This document shows positions 25,901 to 34,089 of a stretch of 64,000 bases of DNA, piece by piece. The DNA comes from Aquipuribacter sp051216895 (GTDB lineage: Bacteria; Actinomycetota; Actinomycetes; Actinomycetales; JBBAYJ01): assembly GCF_051216895.1 (NCBI RefSeq), contig NZ_JBPKAO010000011.1, forward strand, positions 1 to 64,000, written 5' to 3'. The translations under genes were made by a program, and so were the position numbers. Under the pieces are notes generated by a model that worked only from the letters and a program-made list of their open reading frames with translations, was not told where the DNA came from and searched no databases. Position 1 is the first letter of the stretch. Each line of letters starts with the position of its first letter.

Positions 25901-26687
25901 CGGTCGCGTCATCCACCGCTTCGGGGCGCTGGACGCGCCCGGCGGCGCCGGCCTGCTGACGACGGCCGTCAGCCGGGCCCGGCACCGGCTGCACGTGGTG
26001 ACGGCACTGCGCTCACGGGACCTCGACCCCTCGCGCCTGCGCACGCCGGGCGCCCAGGCGCTGGCGGAGGTGCTGGTCGCCGTCGAGACCGCGGCCGAGG
26101 GCCCGGGGCGGGGTGGTGGCCGGCCCGAGGGTCGGGCGAGCGCGACCCCCGTCCAGCCCGTGCCCGGCGAGCGGTCGGCCGTGCTGTCCGTCCTGGCCCG
26201 GGACCTGCTGTCGCTGGGGGCCGAGGTGACGCCGGGGCCTGGGGGTGGCCTCGCCGTCCGCCACGGGCACCAGGCCCTCGTGGTCGACGTCGACGTCGCC
26301 CAGCCGGACCCGGCCGTCGTCGCCGGACGACGCTGGGCCCTCGTCGAGGCCGGCTGGCAGCACCGGCTGGTCGCGGCCGAGCTGGTCGCGGCCGACGTGG
26401 CCGGGGTGGCCGCCCGCCTGCTGGGCCTGCCCGACGACGGTCCGGTCGAGCCCGCCACGCCGGAGCCCGTGACGTCGGAGCCCGCCGCTCCGGAGCCCGT
26501 GACGCCGGAGCCCGTGACGCCGGAGCCCGCCGCCGGACCCGTCGTCCCGGCCCGGCCGGCACCTGCGGACCGGGTGGACCCCGTCGTGCCTCAGGTCGCC
26601 CAGGACGACACCGACCACGGCTGGGGCGAGAGCTCGGCCGAGGACGAGGACGACCGGATCCTGCGGGAGCGCCCGCCCCACTGGTGA
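22929..26687 (+). CDS. Large SF1-helicase-like protein lacking the Walker A lysine
   Basis: 1252-aa protein. A helicase superfamily 1 (DNA2/UPF1-like, AAA_11/AAA_12) core is recognisable. The P-loop position reads PPGTGATT (298-305), the Walker B position VVVLDDAGRSG (about 789) in place of DEA, and the motif V region SVDQARGLERDEVLLSTG (about 969). Motif VI reads TTAVSRARHRLHVV (about 1010). The lysine expected at residue 303 is alanine, so ATP hydrolysis may be impaired. A segment near the C-terminus (LSVLARDLLSLGAEV to AGRRWALVEAGWQH) looks like a small nuclease-like fold, which is inference. It is followed by EPVTPEP repeats and an acidic tail. It is divergent from the potassium channel with 50 bases between; ATG at 22929 preferred. 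Confidence 0.75.
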   Translation: MSSTDAPSEQARTARSRATAVLDRARAALLDEPSGARDLRPLADACLDVTLAHPSGQAHLLASGRQNLSGLVRDPEARAVALLRLRRFREVVGALDDRGLAAGHLVAGVVVLPGGSELPVLLRSCRVAGAGDGDAAVLVEGPVALNPALTRELARRSSGAVDLPAVLGERLRTAGSGFDPYPLLDLVQSALPAVPGAVLRRRLLLAPVSLDGDHVVQDLDRLREHVPAHSPLAWVGEDWDAEPADVLATVGQDLPDVSAPEAAVADLLDRFVPARLDPDQRRVLAAVLTGHSIGVDAPPGTGATTCAVAVAAVAAATGRRCLVVVPTRAEGDVLVDRLVALGLGDLVADGTGGSSVTSREAAEAVLAASTPTGGAGQDNARRHQEAGERYRDTVAELHRVRRPWQVTRADVLEVLASAAVEGPRVTDVVLEQDPGTALSREQLEGLADDLAEAVRLGALDDTTTAWTGARITDRQGAQEALGIARRLRDELVREARSAVGDLAHGTGTVRARSVDDVADRHRLFLGLQTTLDRLVPEVFDVPILDLVAATADEEFRRTTDYAMAGPTRWRLQRRARRLVRPGVEVDDRQLHRLLSSAAAQRLDWQKISEGSGWAHLPSATGAMVDRLGDLVRACERLDLLHPGLRLGRATLDEVLETAVRLLDDAAALDDLPRRTLLEQRVGERGGEVLLQRLRALPVGEVSPAMAARELRLAWWLGVAEATAPATGERGATVEAVDRYAASQQDWVAAAAGRVRAARDGLDPRSRLSDPVRVLVPSDVADLPVDEHVDVVVLDDAGRSGFVEVCGALARTAQVVALGDIGPARPGSAATVLAGCLPVDRLSTAHRTHDATLAALASATGSSRVATAGSPERSTTVTRTFLDTAVGLPSGETEQLDSTEVEVEHVVQETLRLVVDLAAQDPPRSVAVIGLTRAHAAAVAAGVRRAVRAYPALADAFGPTRPEPVVVASVDQARGLERDEVLLSTGFARTPHGRVIHRFGALDAPGGAGLLTTAVSRARHRLHVVTALRSRDLDPSRLRTPGAQALAEVLVAVETAAEGPGRGGGRPEGRASATPVQPVPGERSAVLSVLARDLLSLGAEVTPGPGGGLAVRHGHQALVVDVDVAQPDPAVVAGRRWALVEAGWQHRLVAAELVAADVAGVAARLLGLPDDGPVEPATPEPVTSEPAAPEPVTPEPVTPEPAAGPVVPARPAPADRVDPVVPQVAQDDTDHGWGESSAEDEDDRILRERPPHW

Positions 26688-26707
26688 GGCGGGCGGTCGG
26701 GCCGCCT
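26687..26707. terminator. Short stem-loop between convergent helicase-like and mscL genes
   Basis: AGGCGG (26687-26692) pairs with CCGCCT (26702-26707) across a nine-base loop, exactly in the 22-base gap between two convergent stops. No T-run; could act in both directions. Confidence 0.4.
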
Positions 26708-26709
26708 GC

Positions 26710-27117
26710 TCAGGGGCGAGGCTGCTGCTGCCCCCGCAGCAGGTCCCGGATCTCGGTCAGCAGCTCGATGTCGGGGGCCGGGGCCTCCTCGGCGGGGATC
26801 TCGTCCCGCTTGCGCATCTGCGACAGCTTGTTCATGGGCAGCACGAACACGAAGTAGACGACCGCCGCGGTGATGAGGAACTGGATCGCCGCCGCGATGA
26901 CGTTGCCGACGTTGACGAACGTCGCCGGGTCGCCGGACAGGATGAAGAAGCCCCAGCCCGGGACGTCCCCGCCGCCGCCCGCGGCCGCGAGCACCGGGTT
27001 GATGATGTTCTCGGTGAAGCCGGCCACCAGGGCGGCGAAGGCCGTGCCGATGACGACCGCGACGGCGAGCTCGATGATGTTGCCCCGCAGGACGAAGTCC
27101 TTGAAACCCTTGAGCAC
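26710..27117 (-). CDS. mscL: Large-conductance mechanosensitive channel MscL
   Basis: 135-aa channel that releases solutes under hypoosmotic shock. The N-terminal amphipathic helix and first transmembrane segment (FKDFVLRGNIIELAVAVVIG, 5-24, with GTAFAALV) are the classical MscL signature. The second segment lies at about 76-98 (AAIQFLITAAVVYFVFVLPM), followed by the cytoplasmic helix with LLTEIRDLL. Length is normal. ATG with a GAGGAGA upstream. It is downstream of the SAF-like gene on the same strand, about 109 bases away, and converges on the helicase-like gene. Confidence 0.97.
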   Translation of the reverse strand: MLKGFKDFVLRGNIIELAVAVVIGTAFAALVAGFTENIINPVLAAAGGGGDVPGWGFFILSGDPATFVNVGNVIAAAIQFLITAAVVYFVFVLPMNKLSQMRKRDEIPAEEAPAPDIELLTEIRDLLRGQQQPRP

Positions 27118-27225
27118 GGTGATTCTCCTCGGCTGTCGACCTGGCGCGGGCCCGCGCGAGCGTGAGACTAGCCAGACAGGGGCCCTCGGCCCCCGGCTCG
27201 TCCCACCGCTCGTACGTCCCCCGCC

Positions 27226-27882
27226 TCAGCCGTCGGGGGCGACGCCGCCTGGGTCGGTGGGGGCCCGCACGGCCAGGGTCAGACCGCCGCCGGGATGCGC
27301 GGCCAGCGCCGCCGCCTCGGCGTCGGTCACCGCGAGCGTGACGGCCCCGCCCGCAGGAGCAGCGGGCAGCACCCCCGCCGGGGCCAGCGGGCCGACCGCC
27401 ATCGCGTCGGGGCCGCCCGGCACCGGGTCGACCACCAGGGCCGCGTCGGCGACCAGCCGGGCGGGGCCACGGGCGTCGGGGTCGAGCCCGGGAGGTGCCG
27501 CGGCGTAGACGACGACGGCGGTGCCGGGCACCGCCAGGGCCAGGACGGCCGGGTCCGAGGGGGTGACCGCGACCAGGACTCGACCGGAGGGAGCCCGGGG
27601 GACCGGCGTGACGACGGCCTCCGGGGCGGGGGCCGTGACCCGCAGCGGCACGACCAGAGCGGCCACCACGACCGCGACCGGGAGCAACCACGGCCGGGCC
27701 CGGGCGCCCGCCCGCCGGACGCGCCGCCGCGCGACCGGGTCGGGGCCGGAGGTTCCGGCGAGGCTCAGCACCCCGGCAGCGTCGCCGCCCGGTCGCGGCG
27801 GGGGTGAGGCACCGTGGCCGGCCTGTGGACGGCGCCGCGCGTCACGGACCTGTGGACGCGGCCCGGTCCGCAGACCGGCCAC
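27226..27882 (-). CDS. Single-pass membrane protein with SAF-like domain
   Basis: 218-aa protein. A Pro/Arg-rich cytoplasmic N-terminus (1-62) is followed by one membrane helix (WLLPVAVVVAALVVPLRV, about 65-82) and an extracytoplasmic region of small beta-strands (RVLVAVTPSDPAVLALAVPG, GGAVTLAVTDAEAAALA). This is the layout of actinobacterial SAF-domain proteins, related to pilus-assembly CpaB and flagellar FlgA, which are often found between fmdB and mscL. The domain call is by context and layout rather than a sharp motif. Role unknown. Confidence 0.62.
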   Translation of the reverse strand: MAGLRTGPRPQVRDARRRPQAGHGASPPPRPGGDAAGVLSLAGTSGPDPVARRRVRRAGARARPWLLPVAVVVAALVVPLRVTAPAPEAVVTPVPRAPSGRVLVAVTPSDPAVLALAVPGTAVVVYAAAPPGLDPDARGPARLVADAALVVDPVPGGPDAMAVGPLAPAGVLPAAPAGGAVTLAVTDAEAAALAAHPGGGLTLAVRAPTDPGGVAPDG

Positions 27883-27930
27883 CGGCGGACGGGCGTGCCG
27901 GCGGACCGGCCACCGGCGGACCGGCGGAGC

Positions 27931-28338
27931 TCAGGCGGCGGAGCTGCTCGAGCCGCTGGTGGTGCTCGAGCCGGACGAGGCCTTGGACGCGCTGCCGGAG
28001 GAGGACGTCCCGCTGCTCGCCGACGCCTTGTCCGACGTGCCGCTCGAGCCGGACGACGACGTGTCGGCGGACTTCGCGGCGGACTTCTCCGAGGAGTCGG
28101 AGGAGGACTTGTCGGAGGAGGACTTGTCCGAGGAACCGCCCGACGCGGGTGCGCCCGAGCCGTTGCGGGAGTCCGTCCGGTAGAAGCCCGACCCCTTGAA
28201 CACGACACCGACGGCGCCGAACTTCTTGCGCAGGCGCCCGGCGCACTCGGGGCAGTCGGTCAGCGAGTCCTCGCTGAACTTCTGGACGGCGTCGAACTCG
28301 TGATCGCACGCGGTGCACGCGTAGGCGTACGTCGGCAC
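27931..28338 (-). CDS. FmdB-family zinc-ribbon protein
   Basis: 135-aa protein. It starts MPTYAYACTACDHEFDA and continues to CPECAG, giving the CxxC...CxxC zinc ribbon typical of FmdB/putative regulatory proteins (first 45 residues), with FKGSGFYRTD as the conserved end of the domain. The remaining 80 residues are a low-complexity Ser/Lys/Asp tail. GTG start chosen because AGGAGG precedes it by six bases. Function of the family is not settled. Confidence 0.9.
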   Translation of the reverse strand: MPTYAYACTACDHEFDAVQKFSEDSLTDCPECAGRLRKKFGAVGVVFKGSGFYRTDSRNGSGAPASGGSSDKSSSDKSSSDSSEKSAAKSADTSSSGSSGTSDKASASSGTSSSGSASKASSGSSTTSGSSSSAA

Positions 28339-28433
28339 GTGGCCTCCTGGCGTCGTGGGGCCGGCGGGCCCGCAGCTGTGGTGGACGGACTGGCACTCCG
28401 TCCCGTCGAGTGCCAAGGGTAGTGCGTGTCGGG

Positions 28434-29081
28434 TCAGCGCCCGGACAGCGCCAGGAACTCCGCGCGGGTGCGGGCGTCCTCGCGCATCCGGCCCAGCAGG
28501 GCCGACGTCGTCGTGCTGCTGCCCTGGGCCTGCACCCCCCGCACGGTCATGCAGGAGTGCTCGGCGACCAGCACGACCCCGACCCCCTTGGGGGCCAGCC
28601 TGTCGGCGAGGAAGCGGGCCACCTGCTGGGTCATCCGCTCCTGCACCTGCGGGCGACGGGCGAACAGCTCCACCACCCGGGCCAGCTTGGACAGCCCCAC
28701 GATGCGCTCACCGGGCAGGTAGCCGACGGTGGCGTGCCCGCTGAAGGGGAGCAGGTGGTGCTCGCACACCGACGTGAACCCGATGCCGTGGGCGACCACC
28801 ATCTCGTCGTAGCCCTCGTCGTTGGCGAACGTCGTCATCTCGAACGGGCGCGGGTGGAACATCTCGGCGTAGGCCCTGGCCATCCGCAGCGGGGTGCGGT
28901 CCAGGCCCGGGGCCGACAGGTCCACGCCCAGCGCCGTCAGGAACGACCGGGCGGCGTCCGTGGCGGCGGCCAGGTCGGGCTCCGGCATGGGCCCGCTCAC
29001 CAGCGTCGAGGCCGGGTCCGAGCCGTCCGCCAGGTCGGCCGCCGGCGGCTCGACCGACAGGTCGGGTACGGCTGCAGGCAC
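28434..29081 (-). CDS. folE: GTP cyclohydrolase I
   Basis: 215-aa enzyme converting GTP to 7,8-dihydroneopterin triphosphate, the first step of tetrahydrofolate synthesis. Signposts are TPLRMARAYAEMF, the zinc- and substrate-binding SVCEHHLLPFSGHATVGYLP (about 106-125), GLSKLARVVELFARRPQVQE, and CMTVRGVQ near the C-terminus with the second zinc cysteine. GTG at 29081 follows GGAGGGA. The N-terminal 40 residues are a variable extension. A gene for 5-formyl-THF cyclo-ligase lies 4 kb away on the same strand but not in the same operon. Confidence 0.96.
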   Translation of the reverse strand: MPAAVPDLSVEPPAADLADGSDPASTLVSGPMPEPDLAAATDAARSFLTALGVDLSAPGLDRTPLRMARAYAEMFHPRPFEMTTFANDEGYDEMVVAHGIGFTSVCEHHLLPFSGHATVGYLPGERIVGLSKLARVVELFARRPQVQERMTQQVARFLADRLAPKGVGVVLVAEHSCMTVRGVQAQGSSTTTSALLGRMREDARTRAEFLALSGR

Positions 29082-29144
29082 GTGTCGCTCCCTCCGTCGC
29101 GGCAGGTCAGGGTGCCGCCGCTGTCCCGTCAACGTAACCCGGCC

Positions 29145-30671
29145 TCAGGTGTTCCGCCTGCCACCCGGAGGCCCCTGCGGGCCGTCCCCGCCCCAGCCCG
29201 CGAGCCGGCCGCCCTCGCTGACCGCACGCAGCCGGCGGTCCACCCGCTCCCGGACCGCCGGGGTCGTGACGACCAGGACCGCGTCGCCGTGGCGCAGCGT
29301 CGTGGTGGGGGTGGGGACCACGGCCCCGTCGGGGCGGACGATCAGCGACACGTGCGCCGGCTGCGGCAGCCGCAGCTCCAGCACGCTGACGCCGTGCAGC
29401 CGGGAGCGGTCGTGCACCTTGAACTCGAGCAGGTCGGCGCCCATCCGGCCCAGGGGCGAGCTCTCGACGTCCACGTCGTCGCTGTCGGGGTCCTCCCGCA
29501 TCCCCAGCAGCCTCGCCATGGCCGGCAGCGTGGGCGCCTGCAGCAGGACCGACACGACGACGACGACGAACACGACGTTGAACACCTGCTGGGACCCCGG
29601 CAGGCCGGCGACCACCGGGATGGTGGCCAGCACGATCGGCACGGCGCCGCGCAGCCCCGCCCACGACAGGAACGCCATGTCGCGCCAGGGCACCCGGAAC
29701 CACACCAGGGACAGCACGACCGACAGGGGGCGGCCCAGGACGACCAGCACCGCGGTGACCGCGAGGCCCTGCAGCAGCACCGCGGGCAGGTCGGAGGGGG
29801 TGACCAGCAGCCCCAGCAGGACGAACAGGCCGATCTGCGCCAGCCAGCCGAGCGAGGTCGCGAACCCGCGGATGGCGCTGCCGTGCGGCAGCCGGGCGTT
29901 GCCCAGGACCAGGGCGCAGACGTAGACCGCGATGAACCCGCTGCCCCCGGCCAGGACGGCCGCGCCGTAGGCGATGCCCGTCACGGCCAGGACGGCCAGC
30001 GGGAACGGCCCGGAGGACGGGATGGCCAGGCGCCGCAGCACGACCGCCCCGCCGCGGCCGGTCAGCACGCCGACCGCCACGCCGATCAGCAGCGCCCCCG
30101 CCGCCATCAGGACCGACACCCACCACGCGGACTCCGACGTGCCGGCCGCGGCCGCCGTCAGGGCCAGGACGGCCAGGATCGCCGGCGCGTCGTTCAGCCC
30201 GGACTCGGCCTCGAGGATGCCGACCAGGCGGCGGGGGAGCTTGACGGAGCGCAGGACCGAGAACACGGCCGCGGAGTCGGTGCTGGCCACGACGGCGCCC
30301 AGCAGCAGCCCCGTCACCAGGTCGACGTCCAGCAGCAGCCACGCCCCCAGGCCGGTCACCAGGAACGACACGCACGTCCCGACTGTGGCGAGGGACGCGG
30401 CGGGGGCCAGCGACCGGCGGATGGACTCCCAGCGGGTGGTCAGGCCGCCCTCGGCCAGGATCAGCGCCAGCGCCGTGTACCCGATCGTCTGGGCCAGCTC
30501 CTCGTCGTCGAAGGGGATCCCGAGGGCGTCCTCGCCCAGCAGCACGCCCAGGCCCAGGTACAGCAGCAGCGACGGCAGCCCGGTCCGGGTCGCCAGCCGG
30601 ACCGCGGCGACCGCGGCGATCAGGACGAGCGCACCCAGCACCAGCGTGAGCTCGGGCGAAACCGCGGTCAT
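29145..30671 (-). CDS. Potassium/proton antiporter, CPA1 family with TrkA-C domain
   Basis: 508-aa membrane protein. Twelve or so helices cover about residues 8-390 with the CPA signature GAVVASTDSAAVFSVLRS and LEAESGLNDAPAIL (ion-binding aspartates, about 130-165). The C-terminal cytoplasmic part (about 405-490: LHGVSVLELRLPQPAHVSLI, HGDAVLVVTTP) is a TrkA-C/RCK-C domain, as in NhaP2/CvrA-type K+/H+ antiporters. Likely exports potassium in exchange for protons, with ligand control through the C-terminal domain. ATG at 30671; divergent from the acylase gene with 43 bases between. Confidence 0.9.
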   Translation of the reverse strand: MTAVSPELTLVLGALVLIAAVAAVRLATRTGLPSLLLYLGLGVLLGEDALGIPFDDEELAQTIGYTALALILAEGGLTTRWESIRRSLAPAASLATVGTCVSFLVTGLGAWLLLDVDLVTGLLLGAVVASTDSAAVFSVLRSVKLPRRLVGILEAESGLNDAPAILAVLALTAAAAGTSESAWWVSVLMAAGALLIGVAVGVLTGRGGAVVLRRLAIPSSGPFPLAVLAVTGIAYGAAVLAGGSGFIAVYVCALVLGNARLPHGSAIRGFATSLGWLAQIGLFVLLGLLVTPSDLPAVLLQGLAVTAVLVVLGRPLSVVLSLVWFRVPWRDMAFLSWAGLRGAVPIVLATIPVVAGLPGSQQVFNVVFVVVVVSVLLQAPTLPAMARLLGMREDPDSDDVDVESSPLGRMGADLLEFKVHDRSRLHGVSVLELRLPQPAHVSLIVRPDGAVVPTPTTTLRHGDAVLVVTTPAVRERVDRRLRAVSEGGRLAGWGGDGPQGPPGGRRNT

Positions 30672-30714
30672 CGGTCCGTCCTCCTGACAGGCGGCCTGGC
30701 CTACTCTTCGCCTG

Positions 30715-33342
30715 GTGACGAGGCGGTCGGTGGTCGGTCGGGTCGGTCTGGCTGTCGCGGGCCTGCTGGTCGTCGTCCTGGTCGTCGGGCTGACGGTGGT
30801 CGCGGTGTCGGTCCGACGGGCGGTGCCGGACCGCTCCGGGGAGGCGGCCCTGGCGGGTCTGCAGGCCGACGTGGACGTGGTCCGGGATGCCCAGGGCGTC
30901 CCGCACGTCTACGCCGACACCGCCGAGGACCTGTTCCGGGCGCAAGGATACGTGCACGCCCAGGACCGGTTCTTCGAGATGGACGTCCGGCGGCACGTCA
31001 CGGCGGGCCGGCTGAGCGAGCTCGTCGGCGCCGACGAGCAGGCGCTGGAGGCCGACGTCGTCGTCCGCACCCTGGGCTGGCGACGCACGGCCCAGGCGGA
31101 GCTGGACTTGCTGGACCCGGTCGTCGTGTCCTACCTGGAGGCCTACGCCGCCGGCGTCAACGCCTACCTAGACGAGCGCTCGCCCGGCCGGCTGTCGCTG
31201 GCCTACACCGTCCTGTCGCTGCAGCTGCCCGAGGCCGAGATCGAGCCGTGGACCCCGGTGGACTCCCTGTCCTGGCTGAAGGCCCTCGCCTGGGACCTGC
31301 GGTCCAACTACTCCGACGAGCTGGGGCGGGGCCTGCTGCTGGCCCGGGGGGAGACCCCGGCCCGGGTCGACCAGCTCTACCCGGCCTACCCCGCGACCAA
31401 CCCGTTGATCGTCCCCGACGAGGTGCTGGCCTCGGGCACCTCCGGACGGGCGGTCGTCGCCGACCCGGCCGCGGTGGACCCGGCTGCGGTGCAGCCCGCC
31501 GAGGCCGCGCTCGCCGCCGTCGGGCGCCCGGGGGAGCAGGCGCTCGCCGACACCCTGGCCGCCCTGTCCACCGGTGGTGACCTGAGCGGGGTGGCCGTCG
31601 AGGGCCTGGGGTCCAACTCGTGGGTCGTCGCCGGCGAGCACACCGACACCGGCGCCCCGCTGCTGGCCAACGACCCGCACCTGGCCCCGTCGTCCCCCTC
31701 GACCTGGCACCAGGTGGGCCTGCACTGCCGCCGGGTGAGCGAGGAGTGCCCGTTCGACGTCACCGGGTTCTCGTTCTCGGGCCTGCCGGGGGTGTTCGTC
31801 GGCCGGACGCCGGACGTGGCGTGGGGGCTGACCACGCTGTACGCCGACCACACGGACTTCGTCCTGGAACGGGTCGTCGGCGACGAGTACGAGCTGGACG
31901 GGCAGATGCTGCCGCTGACGGTGCGCGAGGAGGTCATCCAGGTCGCCGGCGGCGAACCGGTCACCCTCGAGGTCCGCGAGACGGGCAACGGGCCGCTGCT
32001 CAGCGACGTCGTCGACCCGCTGGTGTCCATCGGGCGCGGCCTCCCGGTCGCGCCCGGCTCGCCGACCCGGGGCCCGGGCTACGCCGTGTCGCTGCGCTGG
32101 ACCGCGTCGGACCCCGGCCGGACCATGGCGGCGGTCCTCGCCATGAACCGCGCCACCTCCGCCGAGGAGGTCGTCGAGGCCGCGGGCCTGCTGGACGTGC
32201 CCGGCCAGAACGTCGTCTTCGCCGAGACCGGCCCGGACGGGTCGATCGGCTACGTCACCCCGAGCCGCGTCCCGGTCCGGGCCGCCGGCGACGGCCGCGT
32301 CCCGGTGCCCGGCTGGACCTCGGCCTACGACTGGGTCGGCTACGTGCCCGCCGAGCAGCTGCCGGTGGTCGTCGACCCGGCACGGGGCTGGCTCGTCACG
32401 GCCAACAACCGGGTCCAGACGGTCGGCAGCGGCCCCTACCTGGGCGTCGACACCGACCACGGCTACCGCGCGGCCCGGCTCGAGACCGCGCTGGCTGGGC
32501 TGGTCGAGCGCGGCGACGTCACCGCGGACGAGATGGCCGAGCTGCAGCTGGACGACGTCAACCCCCTCGCGGAGACGCTGCTGCCCTACCTGCTGGACGT
32601 GGACGGGCTGGACGACTTCACCGCCGACGGGGTGGACCTGCTCCGCGACTGGGACGGCTCGCAGAGCAGCGACTCCGCGGCGGCCGCGTACTTCAACGCC
32701 GTCTGGGCCGAGCTGCTGGCCGGCGCCTTCCACGACGAGCTGCCGCTGCAGCTGCACCCCAACGGCGGCTCGCGCTGGTTCACCGTGGTCGCCCAGCTGC
32801 TCCGCAGCCCCGACGACGCCTGGTGGGACGACGTGACGACGGTCAACGTCGTCGAGTCCCGCGACGAGGTGCTGCGGCAGGCCCTCGTCGAGGCCCGGCT
32901 CCGCCTGACGCGGCAGGTCGCGAAGGACCCCGACAGCTGGTCCTGGGGGCAGGTGCACACGCTCACCCCGCAGCACACGCCCCTGGGCGGCGAGGCCGTG
33001 CCGGCGCCGGTGCGCGGGTTGTTCAACCTGTCCACGGTCGGGCTGCCCGGCGGGACCGGGGTGGTGAACGCGACGTCCTGGGACGCGTCCTCGGGCACGT
33101 TCGAGGTGACAGCCGTGCCGAGCATGCGGATGGTCGTCGACCTGTCCGTCCCCGCGGACCCCGCGGACGTGGGCGGGTCCCGCTGGGTCGACCTGACCGG
33201 GGTGTCCGGGCACCCGACCGACCGCTACCACGGCAACCAGCTGGGGACCTGGGTCGACGGCGGGTCCTACCCGTGGGCGGTCACGCCCGAGGCGGTGGAG
33301 GCGGTGGCCCGGGAGCGGCTGGTGCTGCGGGCGGACGGCTGA
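30715..33342 (+). CDS. Penicillin-acylase-family Ntn hydrolase
   Basis: 875-aa exported or membrane-anchored amidase. An N-terminal hydrophobic helix (VGLAVAGLLVVVLVVGLTVV, about 9-28) acts as signal or anchor. The alpha region contains VVRDAQGVPHVYADTAEDLF and QGYVHAQDRFFEMD. The sequence GLGSNSW places the autocatalytic, nucleophilic serine at residue 300, which starts the beta subunit, followed by NDPHL. These are the hallmarks of penicillin G acylase, quorum-quenching acylases and related enzymes; substrate not predictable. GTG start. Its last 62 bases overlap the convergent cyclo-ligase gene. Confidence 0.92.
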   Translation: MTRRSVVGRVGLAVAGLLVVVLVVGLTVVAVSVRRAVPDRSGEAALAGLQADVDVVRDAQGVPHVYADTAEDLFRAQGYVHAQDRFFEMDVRRHVTAGRLSELVGADEQALEADVVVRTLGWRRTAQAELDLLDPVVVSYLEAYAAGVNAYLDERSPGRLSLAYTVLSLQLPEAEIEPWTPVDSLSWLKALAWDLRSNYSDELGRGLLLARGETPARVDQLYPAYPATNPLIVPDEVLASGTSGRAVVADPAAVDPAAVQPAEAALAAVGRPGEQALADTLAALSTGGDLSGVAVEGLGSNSWVVAGEHTDTGAPLLANDPHLAPSSPSTWHQVGLHCRRVSEECPFDVTGFSFSGLPGVFVGRTPDVAWGLTTLYADHTDFVLERVVGDEYELDGQMLPLTVREEVIQVAGGEPVTLEVRETGNGPLLSDVVDPLVSIGRGLPVAPGSPTRGPGYAVSLRWTASDPGRTMAAVLAMNRATSAEEVVEAAGLLDVPGQNVVFAETGPDGSIGYVTPSRVPVRAAGDGRVPVPGWTSAYDWVGYVPAEQLPVVVDPARGWLVTANNRVQTVGSGPYLGVDTDHGYRAARLETALAGLVERGDVTADEMAELQLDDVNPLAETLLPYLLDVDGLDDFTADGVDLLRDWDGSQSSDSAAAAYFNAVWAELLAGAFHDELPLQLHPNGGSRWFTVVAQLLRSPDDAWWDDVTTVNVVESRDEVLRQALVEARLRLTRQVAKDPDSWSWGQVHTLTPQHTPLGGEAVPAPVRGLFNLSTVGLPGGTGVVNATSWDASSGTFEVTAVPSMRMVVDLSVPADPADVGGSRWVDLTGVSGHPTDRYHGNQLGTWVDGGSYPWAVTPEAVEAVARERLVLRADG

Positions 33343-34030
33343 GCCGGGCGCCCAGCCACCTCACGCCGGACGGGGTGAGCGCCCCGTCGACGGTGACGTC
33401 GTGGGGCTCGCGGGGGAGCTCGCCCGCCGGCAGCAGCTCCTCCTCGTGGACGACGGCCAGCACCAGCGGGCGGCCGTTGCCGGGCGCCCCGGCCGGAGGC
33501 GGGACCCACGGGCGCAGCCGGGCCAGCGCGCGGTCGTAGGACCCGCCGCCCTGGCCCAGCCGGGTGCCGGCGCCGTCGACGGCGAGGGCGGGCACCAGGA
33601 CCAGGTCGACGTCCGCGACGGCGCCGCGGCCCAGCCGCACCCCCTCCGGGCGCATCGGGTCCGGGGGCGTCAGGCCCGGGAGCGCCAGGTCCGGGAGCGC
33701 CGGGTCCGTGGGGTCGGCGGGGCCGGCCAGGTCGTCGACCACCCAGTCCAGGTCCAGGTCGTCCTCCAGCCACGGCAGCAGCACCCGGTGCCCCAGCTGC
33801 GCCAACCGCAGCCGCAGCGGCCCGGTGCCCGGCTCCCTCGTCCACGAGACGTACGCGGCGACCGTCAGGCCCGATCCGGCGGAGCCGTCCGCGACCAGGG
33901 CCACCAGCTCCGGGACCCTGTCCCCGAGGGCCGCGGCCGCGCGGCCGGCCGCCCCTACACCCCGGGCGGCCCGGTCGAGACGGACCCGGCGACGCGTCAC
34001 CTGCTTGGCGGAGCCTGGACCGGGGTGCAT
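33281..34030 (-). CDS. 5-formyltetrahydrofolate cyclo-ligase family protein
   Basis: 249-aa enzyme expected to convert 5-formyl-THF to 5,10-methenyl-THF with ATP. Recognisable parts are the N-terminal KQVTRRRVRLDRAARG, VAAYVSWTREPGT (substrate entry), LVLVPALAVDGAGTRLGQGG with GSYDRAL (about 168-193, ATP-binding signature), and a C-terminal EEELLPAGELPREPHDVTVD. A Pro/Asp-rich insertion lies near residues 110-135. The start at 34030 is the longest; the Pro-rich C-terminus overlaps the acylase gene. Neighbouring galU, glp and glpR-type genes downstream on the other strand fit the common actinobacterial arrangement. Confidence 0.9.
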   Translation of the reverse strand: MHPGPGSAKQVTRRRVRLDRAARGVGAAGRAAAALGDRVPELVALVADGSAGSGLTVAAYVSWTREPGTGPLRLRLAQLGHRVLLPWLEDDLDLDWVVDDLAGPADPTDPALPDLALPGLTPPDPMRPEGVRLGRGAVADVDLVLVPALAVDGAGTRLGQGGGSYDRALARLRPWVPPPAGAPGNGRPLVLAVVHEEELLPAGELPREPHDVTVDGALTPSGVRWLGARLSRPPAAPAAPGPPPPPPRA

Positions 34031-34089
34031 GGGAGGATCCTGGCTGTTCGGACACGGTGCCCACCAGGGCGCCCGGGTATGGAGGCGCC

